NCBI GenBank assembly: GCA_016787605.1
Contig: JAEUUE010000120.1
Span: 1-47,184, forward strand
Reading direction: 5' to 3'
Length of the DNA: 47,184 nucleotides
Source of the DNA: Cyclobacteriaceae bacterium
GTDB taxonomy: Bacteria; Bacteroidota; Bacteroidia; Cytophagales; Cyclobacteriaceae
The translations under genes were made by a program, and so were the position numbers. The notes below the pieces were generated by a model, which saw nothing but the letters and a program-made list of their open reading frames with translations, ran no database searches and had not been told where the DNA came from. Below are positions 24,427-32,739 of the stretch, piece by piece. Positions within the stretch are counted from its first letter, which is position 1, and each line of letters starts with the position of its first letter.

Positions 24427-26079
24427 ATGCTTACCCGGCTGACCATCCAGAATTACGCCCTGATCCGCCGCCTGGAGATGACCCCCTCTGAGCGGCTGAC
24501 GGTGATCACCGGGGAAACCGGCGCGGGCAAGTCGATCATGCTCGGGGCCATCGGGCTGCTCCTCGGCCATCGCGCCGACACCAAGGTCCTTTGGGACGAA
24601 TCCTCCAAATGCATCGCCGAAGCCCAGTTTGATATCTCCGCCTACCACCTGAAAGAACTGTTCGAAAACCATGACCTCGACTACAGCGACCAGGCCGTCC
24701 TGCGGCGCGAGATCAGTGCAGGAGGCAAGAGCCGCGCCTTCATCAATGATACGCCGGTAACCCTGGATGTCATGCGTTCGGTGGGAAGCCGCCTCATGGA
24801 CGTGCACTCGCAACACGAAACCCTTGAGCTGGGATCCCATCGCTTCCAACTGCAGCTCGTAGACAGCTACGCCTCCCACACCCCGTTGCTTTCCTCCTAT
24901 CACCAGTCCTGGGCGTCCTTCACGGAAGCCCGAAACCAGTACCAGCAATTGCAGGCCGAAGCGGACAGGCTGAAAACAGAATACGACTTCATACGCTATC
25001 AGCTTGACGAAATCCAGAAAGCGGGATTTCAGCCCGGTGAACAGGAGAAGCTCGAATCGGACCTCAAGGTGGGCGAGCACGCTGAGGACATCAAGACCCG
25101 GCTGACCGAGATGATACGGCTCGTCGGCGAATCGGAAAATTCAGCCCAGTCGTTACTGTCACAGGCCGTTAATCTTATGCAGCCGGTGAGGGAATTTTCA
25201 CCGGCGCTGTCCGAGCTGGCTTCCCGCCTGGACCAGGTGCGCGTCGAACTGAAAGATATCCTTCGCGAAGTGGAACATGAGGAAAGCCACCTGGACATCG
25301 ATCCGGCCGCGAACCGGCGCATGCAGGAACGCCTGGATATCCTCTATGGCCTTCTGCAAAAACACCGCCTTGCCGACATCGGTGCGTTGCTTGCTCTCCA
25401 GGAACGATTGGAGCAACAGGTTCAAAAGACCGTAAACCTCGACGACAACCTGAAGGCCGCACAGGAAAGGCATGAGGAAAGCCTGCGGAACCTGAAGGCT
25501 GCAGCCGGAAAGCTGACCGCTTCACGCAAAAAATCGTTTGAGCCCATCTGCAAGGCGCTCACCGGGCTGCTCAAACCGCTCGGCATCCCCCAGGCCGTTC
25601 TGCAGATCGCCCATCAGGAGGTCGAACCCGGACCGCAGGGGGCTGACCAGGTGGAGATACTTTTCAGTGCCAACAAGGGCATTTCGCCGAGGCCGCTGGA
25701 ATCGGTTGCCTCCGGTGGCGAGTTTTCACGCCTGATGTTCTGCGTGAAGTATGTCCTGGCGGAAAAGAGCGCGCTGCCCACCCTGGTGCTCGATGAGATC
25801 GATACCGGCGTCTCGGGTGAAATTGCCATTCAACTGGGCAACATGATGCAGAAGATGGCGCGTAACCATCAACTCGTCGCCATCACACACCTTCCCCAGA
25901 TCGCCGCCAAAGGCGATTCGCACTTTCTTGTATTCAAGGATTCCTCCAGCCAAAAAGCAACCACCGACATCCGGGAGCTTGGCGAGCCCGAGCGCGTCGA
26001 GGAGATCGCGAAAATGATCGGAGGCGCCTCCCCGTCGGCTTTGGCAAAGGAAAATGCACGCGAATTGCTGGGGGTATAA
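24427..26079 (+). CDS. recN: DNA repair ATPase RecN
   Basis: 550-residue SMC-like ATPase for double-strand break repair. The N-terminal MLTRLTIQNYALI precedes the Walker A motif GETGAGKS (about residue 32). A long coiled-coil middle follows (about 150-370), then the signature SVASGGEFSRLMF and the Walker B DEIDTGVSGE near 455, and the HLPQIAAKGDSHF switch segment. The ATG at 24427 is chosen because family members begin MLTxLxIxNYAL; a TTG at 24418 would overlap the -7 element. A terminator follows directly. Confidence 0.96.
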   Translation: MLTRLTIQNYALIRRLEMTPSERLTVITGETGAGKSIMLGAIGLLLGHRADTKVLWDESSKCIAEAQFDISAYHLKELFENHDLDYSDQAVLRREISAGGKSRAFINDTPVTLDVMRSVGSRLMDVHSQHETLELGSHRFQLQLVDSYASHTPLLSSYHQSWASFTEARNQYQQLQAEADRLKTEYDFIRYQLDEIQKAGFQPGEQEKLESDLKVGEHAEDIKTRLTEMIRLVGESENSAQSLLSQAVNLMQPVREFSPALSELASRLDQVRVELKDILREVEHEESHLDIDPAANRRMQERLDILYGLLQKHRLADIGALLALQERLEQQVQKTVNLDDNLKAAQERHEESLRNLKAAAGKLTASRKKSFEPICKALTGLLKPLGIPQAVLQIAHQEVEPGPQGADQVEILFSANKGISPRPLESVASGGEFSRLMFCVKYVLAEKSALPTLVLDEIDTGVSGEIAIQLGNMMQKMARNHQLVAITHLPQIAAKGDSHFLVFKDSSSQKATTDIRELGEPERVEEIAKMIGGASPSALAKENARELLGV

Positions 26080-26107
26080 AACGCCATCCGGCGTTGCATT
26101 TTTTTTC
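26080..26107 (+). terminator. Intrinsic terminator after recN
   Basis: The stem AACGCC (26080-26085) and GGCGTT (26090-26095) with a 4-nt loop is followed by GCATTTTTTTTC. It begins at the base after the recN stop codon and closes the bamD-recN block. Confidence 0.8.
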
Positions 26108-26147
26108 AATAATCCCCTATTTTGTAGTGACCCTCGTTGCTATTGTT

Positions 26148-26432
26148 ATGAACATTTTTGTCGCAAGCCTCAATTTCAAAACCAGGCGGGAGGATCTTCA
26201 AAAAGCCTTTGAAGCCTACGGCCAGGTGACCTCCGCGAAAATCGTGAAGGATCGCGTCACGGGCCGGTCCAAGGGATTCGGGTTCGTGGAAATGCCCAAC
26301 GACGAAGAAGCGGCACGCGCCATCGCCGGCCTGAACGACACCGACCTCGATGGCCGGAAGATCGTTGTCAAGCAGGCCAACCCCCGTCCGGAAGGCTCCT
26401 CAGCAGCCGCCGGGGAAGATCCTGGTTCGTAA
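26148..26432 (+). CDS. Single-RRM RNA-binding protein
   Basis: 94-residue protein consisting of one RNA recognition motif: RNP2 IFVASL (residues 2-7), RNP1 KGFGFVEM (about 41-48), and a short C-terminal tail rich in S, A and P. Such proteins bind single-stranded RNA and in bacteria often respond to cold or act in post-transcriptional control; the targets are unknown. The ATG at 26148 starts directly at the first strand. The upstream frame overlaps the recN terminator and is rejected. Downstream lies a 105-bp gap with the promoter of the next gene. Confidence 0.93.
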   Translation: MNIFVASLNFKTRREDLQKAFEAYGQVTSAKIVKDRVTGRSKGFGFVEMPNDEEAARAIAGLNDTDLDGRKIVVKQANPRPEGSSAAAGEDPGS

Positions 26433-26491
26433 CCCAACGGGCCACCGATAAGTAATCCAGCCACGCCATCACCACTGGCCCCGGCAGGCCT

Positions 26492-26521
26492 TTGGCCTCC
26501 CTGATGCAACCGCTATCTTGC
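26492..26521 (+). promoter_or_regulatory. Promoter of the SLC13 permease gene
   Basis: TTG (26492-26494), 19 bp, then TATCTTGC (26514-26521), close to TAnnTTTG. The ATG at 26538 follows after 16 bp. Confidence 0.5.
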
Positions 26522-26537
26522 CGGAAACATCAACCGG

Positions 26538-27992
26538 ATGACCGGCTTCCTCACCAAAACCAAACTCGTCGGGCTTGCCACGGGCCCGGTCCTGTTCTTC
26601 CTGATCCTCAACCTGGTGGAACCCGGCGTACTTTCGGAGAAGAGCATCACCGTGCTTGCCCTTGGCGCCTGGATGGTCACCTGGTGGGCCACAGAGGCCA
26701 TGCCCATCCCCGTCACGGCCCTCCTGCCCATGATTGTCTTCCCACTGACGAGCGTATCCACGGTCCGGGAGGCCTCCGCTCCTTATGGCGACCCGGTAAT
26801 CTTTTTGTTCATGGGAGGATTTATCCTCGCCCTCGGGCTGGAGCGGCACAAGTTGCACCAACGGATCGCCCTGGGACTTATCCGCCTCACCGGAACCAGC
26901 GGCAATGGAATCATCCTGGGCTTCATTCTTTCCACTGCCCTGATCAGCATGTGGATCAGCAATACAGCCACTGCGATCATGATGCTTCCGATCGCCACCT
27001 CTGTGACCACCCTCCTTGCCAACGAGGTCGGCGGCCATAAAGACGACCCCCGCTTCAAGAAGTTCGCCACCGGGCTCATGCTCGCCATCGCCTATGCGGC
27101 GAGTATCGGGGGCATGGCCACCATTATTGGCTCACCACCGAACGTCGTAATGGTTGGGTTCATGAAACGTTACTATGACCTGGATGTCAGCTTTACCAAC
27201 TGGATGCTGATAGGCATACCAGTGACTACACTGTCACTTGCCGCCTGCTACTGGCTCATTACGCGAGTGCTCTTTGTCAACAACCTCCCTTCCATCGAGG
27301 GTTCACGCGAGTTGATCCAGCGCAAGTACGACGAACTGGGCCGGATCAGCCGCGAAGAGAAGTTGGTCCTGACGGTCTTTTCCATCACGTGCTTCTTCTG
27401 GATTTTTCGCCAGAATCTCAATGGCCTGATCGGCAAGAACCTCCTCGATGATACCACCATAGCCATGGCCGGTGGCGTGCTGATGTTTTTGATCCCCGTT
27501 GACTTGGGCAAACAGAAATTTCTGCTGGAGTGGTCCGACATGAAAGAACTTCCCTGGGGAATCCTGCTCTTATTTGGCGGCGGCTTGTGCCTCGCCGACG
27601 GCATGGAGAAATCAGGACTGGTGCAAATCGTGGGCAACTACTTCAGCCAGCAGAAGGATATCCACCCCGCCGTGCTGATCATCGCGCTCACAGCCATTTC
27701 GATGGGCCTGACGGAATTGATGAGCAATGTCGCCCTGGTGACCATCTTCGTGCCTGTTGTCTTCGGCATTGCCGACGGCTTTCACATCAATCCCATCTGG
27801 CTATCGATGCCCGTTACTTTCGCGGCAAGCTGCGCCTTCATGATGCCTATCTCGACGCCCCCAAACGCCGTACTGTTTGCGACCGGACATATCCGGATGG
27901 GCGACATGATGAAGACGGGCATTTTCCTGAACCTGATGTGCCTGGGGATCATTACGTTGTTGGGACTCACCGTAATCCAATGGATTTTTTAA
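26538..27992 (+). CDS. SLC13/DASS family anion permease
   Basis: 484-residue inner-membrane carrier of the divalent anion:sodium symporter family, which imports dicarboxylates, sulfate or similar anions. About 11-12 membrane segments are visible. The two family signatures are present: SNTATAIMMLPIA with IIGSPPNVVMVGF in the first half, and MSNVALVTIFVPVV with FMMPISTPPNAVLF in the second, each carrying the SNT/SN-type substrate and sodium site. Dicarboxylate as substrate is likely from SNT but not certain. The gene stands alone between its own promoter and terminator. Confidence 0.92.
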   Translation: MTGFLTKTKLVGLATGPVLFFLILNLVEPGVLSEKSITVLALGAWMVTWWATEAMPIPVTALLPMIVFPLTSVSTVREASAPYGDPVIFLFMGGFILALGLERHKLHQRIALGLIRLTGTSGNGIILGFILSTALISMWISNTATAIMMLPIATSVTTLLANEVGGHKDDPRFKKFATGLMLAIAYAASIGGMATIIGSPPNVVMVGFMKRYYDLDVSFTNWMLIGIPVTTLSLAACYWLITRVLFVNNLPSIEGSRELIQRKYDELGRISREEKLVLTVFSITCFFWIFRQNLNGLIGKNLLDDTTIAMAGGVLMFLIPVDLGKQKFLLEWSDMKELPWGILLLFGGGLCLADGMEKSGLVQIVGNYFSQQKDIHPAVLIIALTAISMGLTELMSNVALVTIFVPVVFGIADGFHINPIWLSMPVTFAASCAFMMPISTPPNAVLFATGHIRMGDMMKTGIFLNLMCLGIITLLGLTVIQWIF

Positions 27993-28010
27993 TTCCCGGC
28001 CCAAAAACGA

Positions 28011-28044
28011 AAAGGGAACCGCGATGGCAGTTCCCTCTTCTTTT
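28011..28044 (+). terminator. Terminator after the SLC13 permease gene
   Basis: The stem AGGGAAC (28013-28019) and GTTCCCT (28030-28036) with a 10-nt loop is followed by CTTCTTTTC on the plus strand. Confidence 0.7.
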
Positions 28045-28062
28045 CATTCATTCGTGCCTTCC

Positions 28063-28107
28063 CGCAGATTAGCGCGGATGAAATTCACGCCGATCGTCGC
28101 GGACGAT
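28063..28107. repeat. CGCnGA(T/C) periodic array
   Basis: Four related decamers CGCAGATTAG, CGCGGATGAA, CGCCGATCGT and CGCGGACGAT begin at 28063, 28073, 28088 and 28098, that is, at steps of 10, 15 and 10 bp. It lies between the SLC13 terminator and the stop codon of the facing DUF6249 gene. Confidence 0.55.
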
Positions 28108-28108
28108 A

Positions 28109-28474
28109 CTATTGCGGGTTTTTGTTCTGGTTTTTCTTTTCTTCCATGAAGTAGGAAAGTCCCAGGCCCAGTCCACCGAAGATGAACAGCATCGAGAAAT
28201 AGCCCGTTTCCTCCATGTCAAAGGTGCGGTCAAGCCAATAGCCCATGAGGAAGCCAATACCGATGCCAATGAGCAGGAAAGACCACCGAAGCGTGCCCCC
28301 GCCACTGCTGCGCTCCTTACGGAACAGTTCGGGAGAGACACCTTTCTCGATCATCGCCATCCGCTCGGTATTCTCGTACTTCCGGAGGTAGACGACCATG
28401 ACAAAAGCGCCCAGCGTGATGATGATGGGCAGCATAACCCCCAATACGGGTACGATAGCTTGTTCGGATTCCAT
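28109..28474 (-). CDS. DUF6249-type small membrane protein
   Basis: 121-residue protein with three membrane segments: VPVLGVMLPIIITLGAFVMVV near the N-terminus and two helices in the C-terminal half (LLIGIGIGFLMGYWL, MLFIFGGLGLGLSYFM). The loop between the first and second carries KYENTERMAMIEKGVSPELF, the pattern of the DUF6249 family. The function is unknown; relatives often lie beside ECF sigma genes, and here the gene is divergent from one. The ATG at 28474 is chosen because the upstream frame is arginine- and proline-rich with no membrane start. Confidence 0.82.
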   Translation of the reverse strand: MESEQAIVPVLGVMLPIIITLGAFVMVVYLRKYENTERMAMIEKGVSPELFRKERSSGGGTLRWSFLLIGIGIGFLMGYWLDRTFDMEETGYFSMLFIFGGLGLGLSYFMEEKKNQNKNPQ

Positions 28475-28554
28475 AGCGTTGTTTTTGCCCCTTTGACGCA
28501 GCCGGGGGGCGGGGTGGTTACACCGGGGCAGCAAAAAACTTCAGATTTCCTCAA

Positions 28555-28582
28555 GGGACCAGGGGCTAGGGACCAGAGACCG
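28555..28582. repeat. GGGACCA heptamer array
   Basis: Four head-to-tail 7-bp units: GGGACCA, GGGGCTA, GGGACCA, GAGACCG. It lies in the gap between the divergent DUF6249 and sigma genes. Confidence 0.65.
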
Positions 28583-28661
28583 GGTTCACCTCTGCGGTCC
28601 TTAATTCTCTTTTCAATCTGAATAGCTGTAACTTGAAAGGAAATCCAGGCGTCCAAGAACC

Positions 28662-29216
28662 GTGATATCACTCCAGCAGGAAAATGAGCTGATCGACCAG
28701 GTTTTGGCCGGCAAAGAGGAGGCCTATGCCCGGTTGGTGAATCACTACCAGAGCTATGCTTACACGATCGCCCTGAAGATCCTTAACAACCGGCCGGAAG
28801 CGGAAGAGGCGGCCCAGGACGGCTTTATCAAGGCTTTCCACTACCTCAAGTCCTTCAACCGGAAGGCGCGTTTCTCCACCTGGCTGTACCGGATCATCTT
28901 CAACACGGCCATCAGCTACAAGCGCAAGCACAAAGCCGTGCTGGAGAGCCTGGATCACCACGACAGGGGCGCCGTCTCGGCCGACGCACTGGAAGCTCAG
29001 GACAAGGGAGTGTATATCGCAAGGGCCATGGAACATCTCAACGAAGCCGATCGGCTGGCCATCCAGCTGTTCTATATTCGTGAATTCAGCCTGGAAGAGG
29101 TGGCGGAGATGACCGGGCAGCAGGTCAACACCCTGAAAGTGCGCGTTCACCGGGCACGCCAGCGGCTGGCCGACGAACTGACAAGGATTTTGAAAGCGGA
29201 AGCGTTAACTTTATGA
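28662..29216 (+). CDS. ECF-type RNA polymerase sigma factor (second)
   Basis: 184-residue protein with sigma region 2 (residues about 20-90: RLVNHYQSYAYTIALKIL, EAAQDGFIKAFHYL, FSTWLYRIIFNTAISYKRK) and region 4 (about 125-172: FSLEEVAEMTGQQVNTLKVRVHRARQRL). It probably directs transcription of a small envelope or stress regulon. The start is a GTG at 28662; the next in-frame ATG would cut into region 2. A weak -7-like TAACTTGA lies at about 28630. The end overlaps the anti-sigma gene by 4 bp. Confidence 0.93.
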   Translation: MISLQQENELIDQVLAGKEEAYARLVNHYQSYAYTIALKILNNRPEAEEAAQDGFIKAFHYLKSFNRKARFSTWLYRIIFNTAISYKRKHKAVLESLDHHDRGAVSADALEAQDKGVYIARAMEHLNEADRLAIQLFYIREFSLEEVAEMTGQQVNTLKVRVHRARQRLADELTRILKAEALTL

Positions 29217-29746
29217 ACATGGAAAAAATCACCGACGCCCAGGAAATTACACTCCAACGCTACCTGGATGGCGAACTCGAGGGACCCGCGCTTCAGCAGC
29301 TGAAACAAGAGCTGAGCTCCTCCCTGGCGATGCAACGTCGACTGGAGGAACTGCGGCCCGTGCATGATTTCCTGTCCCGAAACTCGCTCCAGGCGCCTTC
29401 GGCAACCTTCGTAGACAAGGTGATGCGCAATCTCTCCCGAGGCGCTGCTTCGCCATACCCCTCCCCCAAGAATGGCTTAATGCTGCTGGCCGGTGTGATG
29501 GTGGCTTCCGGCATGCTGGCCGCCCTGCTCACCGCCGGCACGTTCGACCAGGTCAGCGGGCTGCTTTCGCTGAATCAGATGGACGTCCTCAAGAATGTCC
29601 AGGCTCCCGAAATTCCTTCGGTGAACATCAACGGTAAATTGGTCATGAAGATTTTGATCGGTGTCAACCTCGTCCTCGCCTTCATCGTCCTTGACCGCAC
29701 CGTACTCCGTCCGTTTTTTCAGCGCAGGGCGATGATGGGGCATTGA
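29213..29746 (+). CDS. Anti-sigma factor, two membrane segments
   Basis: 177-residue membrane protein. The N-terminal cytoplasmic part (ITLQRYLDGELEGPALQQLKQEL) has the helix pattern of anti-sigma domains without the HxxxCxxC zinc motif. Membrane helices lie near residues 84-106 (LMLLAGVMVASGMLAALLT) and 143-162 (VMKILIGVNLVLAFIVLD). It overlaps the sigma gene through ATGA, so the pair is probably made in fixed ratio. Both ends in the cytoplasm would make it a two-pass protein, with a short periplasmic loop as the only signal input. Confidence 0.88.
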   Translation: MNMEKITDAQEITLQRYLDGELEGPALQQLKQELSSSLAMQRRLEELRPVHDFLSRNSLQAPSATFVDKVMRNLSRGAASPYPSPKNGLMLLAGVMVASGMLAALLTAGTFDQVSGLLSLNQMDVLKNVQAPEIPSVNINGKLVMKILIGVNLVLAFIVLDRTVLRPFFQRRAMMGH

Positions 29747-29749
29747 ACC

Positions 29750-29791
29750 CGGTGATCGGTGACCTGTAACCGGTAATCGGTGAGTGGTAAA
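29750..29791. repeat. CGGTRAY heptamer array
   Basis: Six uninterrupted 7-bp units: CGGTGAT, CGGTGAC, CTGTAAC, CGGTAAT, CGGTGAG, TGGTAAA. It begins 3 bp after the anti-sigma stop codon, in the gap before the convergent transporter gene. Confidence 0.75.
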
Positions 29792-29848
29792 TGTTTGGCC
29801 GTGAACGTCCAACTACTCGATTGGGGAGTACTTCATAACCCCGCTTCC

Positions 29849-29888
29849 ATTTCAAATTTTCAAATTGACCAATCTTCAAATTGACCTG
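29849..29888. repeat. TTTTCAAA octamer array
   Basis: Units of 8 bp: ATTTCAAA, TTTTCAAA, TTGACCAA, TCTTCAAA, TTGACCTG. The 12-mer TTCAAATTGACC occurs twice, 16 bp apart. It overlaps the stop codon region of the transporter gene. Confidence 0.6.
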
Positions 29889-31357
29889 ACGTGGCCTTTC
29901 AGCCCGTAGTAGGCTATGTAGACATAACACAGCACCGGCAGGACAAACGCGTGATGGATGCCGATGCGGTCGGCGAACATGCCCTGGATGACCGGGATGA
30001 TCGCACCGCCAACGATCGCCGTGCAGAGAATGCCGGAGCCCTGCCCGGTGTGCCGGCCCAGTCCGTCGATAGCCAGGGTGAAAATCGTAGGGAACATGAT
30101 CGAGTTGAACAACCCCACCGAAAGGATGGTCCACATCGCCAGGTGACCATCGGTGAGCATCGAGACGATTACCATGATTGCGGCACAAGCCGCCAGTATG
30201 GCCAGCGTGCGACCCGGCTTCTGCCCACCCAGCAGGAAGGCGACATAGTTCACGGCCACCATCACGATAAACATCGAAGTCCTGGCAAACCCCTCCCAGG
30301 AGAAAGAAGAAAAGTTCTGATACTCTTTCGTGATGTACAACGCCAGCCCCAGCGCCAACCCAAAGACCAGCAGCGTGTAGACCAGCTTCTTGCGGGTATC
30401 CGTCATTCCCGAAAGCGTGATGGAACCGAAGAAACGCCCGATCATGGCACCACCCCAATAGAGGGCCACGTAGGTTCCTGCCTCGGCCTCCGGCATGTTG
30501 AGCAATTCCTTGAAGTAGTTGACGAGGAAACTGCCAATGGATACCTCTCCACCCACGTACACAAAGATGGCCACGGCTCCCAGCACGAGGTGACGATAAG
30601 CCCAGGCACTCTTGCGATCATTCGCTAACACCTCTCCATTCGCCGCTCCAGCGGGAGTGGCGGTCTCAATTTTGGGCAACTTGAACAAGGAAATGACTAC
30701 GGCGATCGCCACGAGCATGCCGGTAAGCAGAAGGTAAGGATTCTGCACCGCGCTCGCCTCGGCAAGTTTATAAGCTTCCTGGTCGGCCGCACTGAGTTTC
30801 GACAGTTCTTCCGCTCCCATCACCGCCACCGAGAGAATGAGGATCGACCCGAACACCGGGGCAACGGTGGTACCCAACGAGTTGAAGGCTTGTGAGAGAT
30901 TGAGCCGGCTGGATGCCGTCTCGGGTGTCCCGAGAATGGCCACATACGGGTTGGCTGCCACTTGCAGGAGGGTGATGCCCGAGGCCAGGACAAACAAGGC
31001 CAGCAAGAAAATTTCAAAAGAACGATAACCGGCCGCCGGGTAGAACAAGGCCGTGCCGGAAGCCGCCACCAGCAAACCCACGATTATGCCCTGCTTATAG
31101 CCGATCTTCTCCACCAGCATCCCCGACGGGAGCGACACGATCGCATAGGCGGTGAAGAAGGTGAATTGAACAAACATCACCTGTGTATAGGAAAGATCGA
31201 AGATGGCCTTGAGGTGAGGAATCAGGATATCGTTCAGGCAGGTGATAAATCCCCACATGAAGAACAGGGACGTGAGCACGACCAGCGCCGGTCCATACGT
31301 CTGGGTATTGCCAGAAAGTTTGCCGGATGGCGTGGAGGAGGGCGCGAAGGAAGCCAT
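29876..31357 (-). CDS. FucP-type sugar:proton symporter (MFS)
   Basis: 493-residue inner-membrane transporter of the fucose/glucose/galactose group of the major facilitator superfamily. Twelve membrane segments can be traced. Diagnostic stretches are [21 protein letters not shown] in the first helix, the acidic/asparagine pair in helix 1, the [12 protein letters not shown] motif in helix 4, and NSLGTTVAP in helix 5. It should import a hexose or deoxyhexose. There is a long insertion between helices 5 and 6 ([19 protein letters not shown]). The ATG at 31357 is preceded by a 7-bp-period array that reaches the start codon. No sugar-catabolic gene is adjacent. Confidence 0.92.
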   Translation of the reverse strand: MASFAPSSTPSGKLSGNTQTYGPALVVLTSLFFMWGFITCLNDILIPHLKAIFDLSYTQVMFVQFTFFTAYAIVSLPSGMLVEKIGYKQGIIVGLLVAASGTALFYPAAGYRSFEIFLLALFVLASGITLLQVAANPYVAILGTPETASSRLNLSQAFNSLGTTVAPVFGSILILSVAVMGAEELSKLSAADQEAYKLAEASAVQNPYLLLTGMLVAIAVVISLFKLPKIETATPAGAANGEVLANDRKSAWAYRHLVLGAVAIFVYVGGEVSIGSFLVNYFKELLNMPEAEAGTYVALYWGGAMIGRFFGSITLSGMTDTRKKLVYTLLVFGLALGLALYITKEYQNFSSFSWEGFARTSMFIVMVAVNYVAFLLGGQKPGRTLAILAACAAIMVIVSMLTDGHLAMWTILSVGLFNSIMFPTIFTLAIDGLGRHTGQGSGILCTAIVGGAIIPVIQGMFADRIGIHHAFVLPVLCYVYIAYYGLKGHVRSI

Positions 31358-31359
31358 TA

Positions 31360-31394
31360 GAGGTCAGGGATTAGTGGTCAGCGGTTAGGTTTAA
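31360..31394. repeat. GNGGTYA heptamer array ahead of the sugar transporter
   Basis: Five 7-bp units GAGGTCA, GGGATTA, GTGGTCA, GCGGTTA, GGTTTAA, with GCCATTA (31353-31359) over the start codon fitting the same phase. It lies in the presumed 5' leader of the transporter; a -7-like TACCTTTC (minus strand, 31423-31430) is upstream. Confidence 0.7.
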
Positions 31395-31507
31395 GGTTGA
31401 CGAGCACGATGGCGCATCAAATGAAAGGTAAGCAGGAAAGGGAACATTGAAAAACCCCAAAAAATCCACACCGTGAATTCTCCATCGACACTGCACGAGA
31501 ACCGGTT

Positions 31508-32266
31508 TCAGTTCACCATCCTGATTTCCTTGAGGGCGAATACCCGCTCCTCATCTCCCTCCTGCACACGAAGTCTTCCCGACTCATCCACTCCCCTGAT
31601 GATTCCCGTAAAGGATTTTCCTTCCGCTTCGAAGGTCTGCGGGACACCCACTCGGTGGAGCCTGGCGTGATAGTCGTTCTGGATGATGGCATGCGCCCCG
31701 GAACGCAACTGGAGGTACCGGGCTTCAATAGCGGTCAAAAGAGTGTGGAGAATTTCCTGGAGCGGTGTCTCCCGACCTAACACCTGGATCAACGAGCCCG
31801 CGCCGGGATGGGGCAGTTCGCGCTGGTTAACGTTGATCCCGATGCCGACGATAGCCACCGATAACTGAGGGCCCTGCGATTGATTCTCAATAAGCACCCC
31901 GCCGACTTTCTTTCCTTCGCTCATGATGTCGTTAGGCCACTTCAAGGTGATCCCGGAAGGGACCTGCTCACCCAGTCCCTCCGCGATGCCCAGAGCCACC
32001 GCCATGCTCAGCTGGAACTGATCGCGCACCGCCAGGAACCTGGGTCGCAAGAGGAGGGAAAAGGTGAGGTTCAGTCCTTGCCCGGAATCCCAGGTGTTGC
32101 CTCGCTGCCCCCGGCCCTGGGTCTGGTGATCCGTAATCAGCACCGTCCCCTCCGGCAAATCAGTGCCACTCATCAACTCAGCCAACGAGGAGTTGGTGGA
32201 ATGACATTCTGGCACATAAATGAGCTTCTGGCCCGTGAAAAGGGTTTTGGCAGGGATTTTATACAA
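31508..32266 (-). CDS. birA: Biotin--[acetyl-CoA-carboxylase] ligase
   Basis: 252-residue enzyme that attaches biotin to the biotin carboxyl carrier protein through biotinyl-AMP. The adenylate-binding motif QGRGQRGN is near residue 50 and the KWPNDI motif near residue 110. The C-terminal SH3-like domain ends FALKEIRMV. There is no N-terminal DNA-binding domain, so it is a monofunctional ligase. The start is a TTG at 32266, giving MYKIPAKTLFTGQ, which matches family N-termini; the next ATG would remove catalytic residues. It is divergent from rsfS with 47 bp between the starts. Confidence 0.94.
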   Translation of the reverse strand: MYKIPAKTLFTGQKLIYVPECHSTNSSLAELMSGTDLPEGTVLITDHQTQGRGQRGNTWDSGQGLNLTFSLLLRPRFLAVRDQFQLSMAVALGIAEGLGEQVPSGITLKWPNDIMSEGKKVGGVLIENQSQGPQLSVAIVGIGINVNQRELPHPGAGSLIQVLGRETPLQEILHTLLTAIEARYLQLRSGAHAIIQNDYHARLHRVGVPQTFEAEGKSFTGIIRGVDESGRLRVQEGDEERVFALKEIRMVN

Positions 32267-32313
32267 GGTATTTTACTTAGTTTTACGCTTTCTAAGCAAA
32301 CCCAAGATAGTGA

Positions 32314-32685
32314 ATGGCGAAGAGACGGAAGGCTGACGCATCGGAGCGGCTGAGCCAGTTGGTTGTCAAGGGAATGCAGGAGAAAAAGGCCACAAACATC
32401 GTGGTCATGGACCTCCGGAAAGTGAAAAACGCGGTCGCCGACTTCTTCGTTATTGGCACTGGGAACTCCGACAAGCAACTGGATGCCATCGCCGATTCGG
32501 TCAGCGATGAAGTATATAAGGGAACCCAGGAAACCCCGTGGCACACGGAGGGAAAAAACAATAAAGAGTGGATGCTGCTCGACTATAGCAGCGTAGTAGC
32601 CCACATCTTTCGAAAGGACCAACGGAACTTTTATGCACTGGAACGCCTTTGGGGAGATGCGGAAATCACTGAAATAGAAGACTAA
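32314..32685 (+). CDS. rsfS: Ribosomal silencing factor RsfS
   Basis: 123-residue protein of the RsfS/Iojap family, which binds ribosomal protein L14 and keeps the subunits apart in slow growth. The family pattern is clear: ATNIVVMDLRKVKNAVADFFVIGTG, KQLDAIADSV and EWMLLDYSSVVAHIF. The position between birA and ftsH is conserved in Bacteroidota. The ATG at 32314 gives a normal N-terminus. Confidence 0.95.
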   Translation: MAKRRKADASERLSQLVVKGMQEKKATNIVVMDLRKVKNAVADFFVIGTGNSDKQLDAIADSVSDEVYKGTQETPWHTEGKNNKEWMLLDYSSVVAHIFRKDQRNFYALERLWGDAEITEIED

Positions 32686-32739
32686 ACATATTTTTTTACC
32701 GAGCGTTAAGCTCTTACCCGATTCAACGAAGAACCCTAC

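Noticed and set aside
23488-25080. 530-residue minus-strand open frame across coaBC, DUF4835 and recN
   Set aside because: It crosses three well-recognised genes on the other strand and has no recognisable domain.
29750-29791. Possible CRISPR array
   Set aside because: The units are 7 bp with no spacers and no cas genes are nearby; this is a tandem heptamer array.
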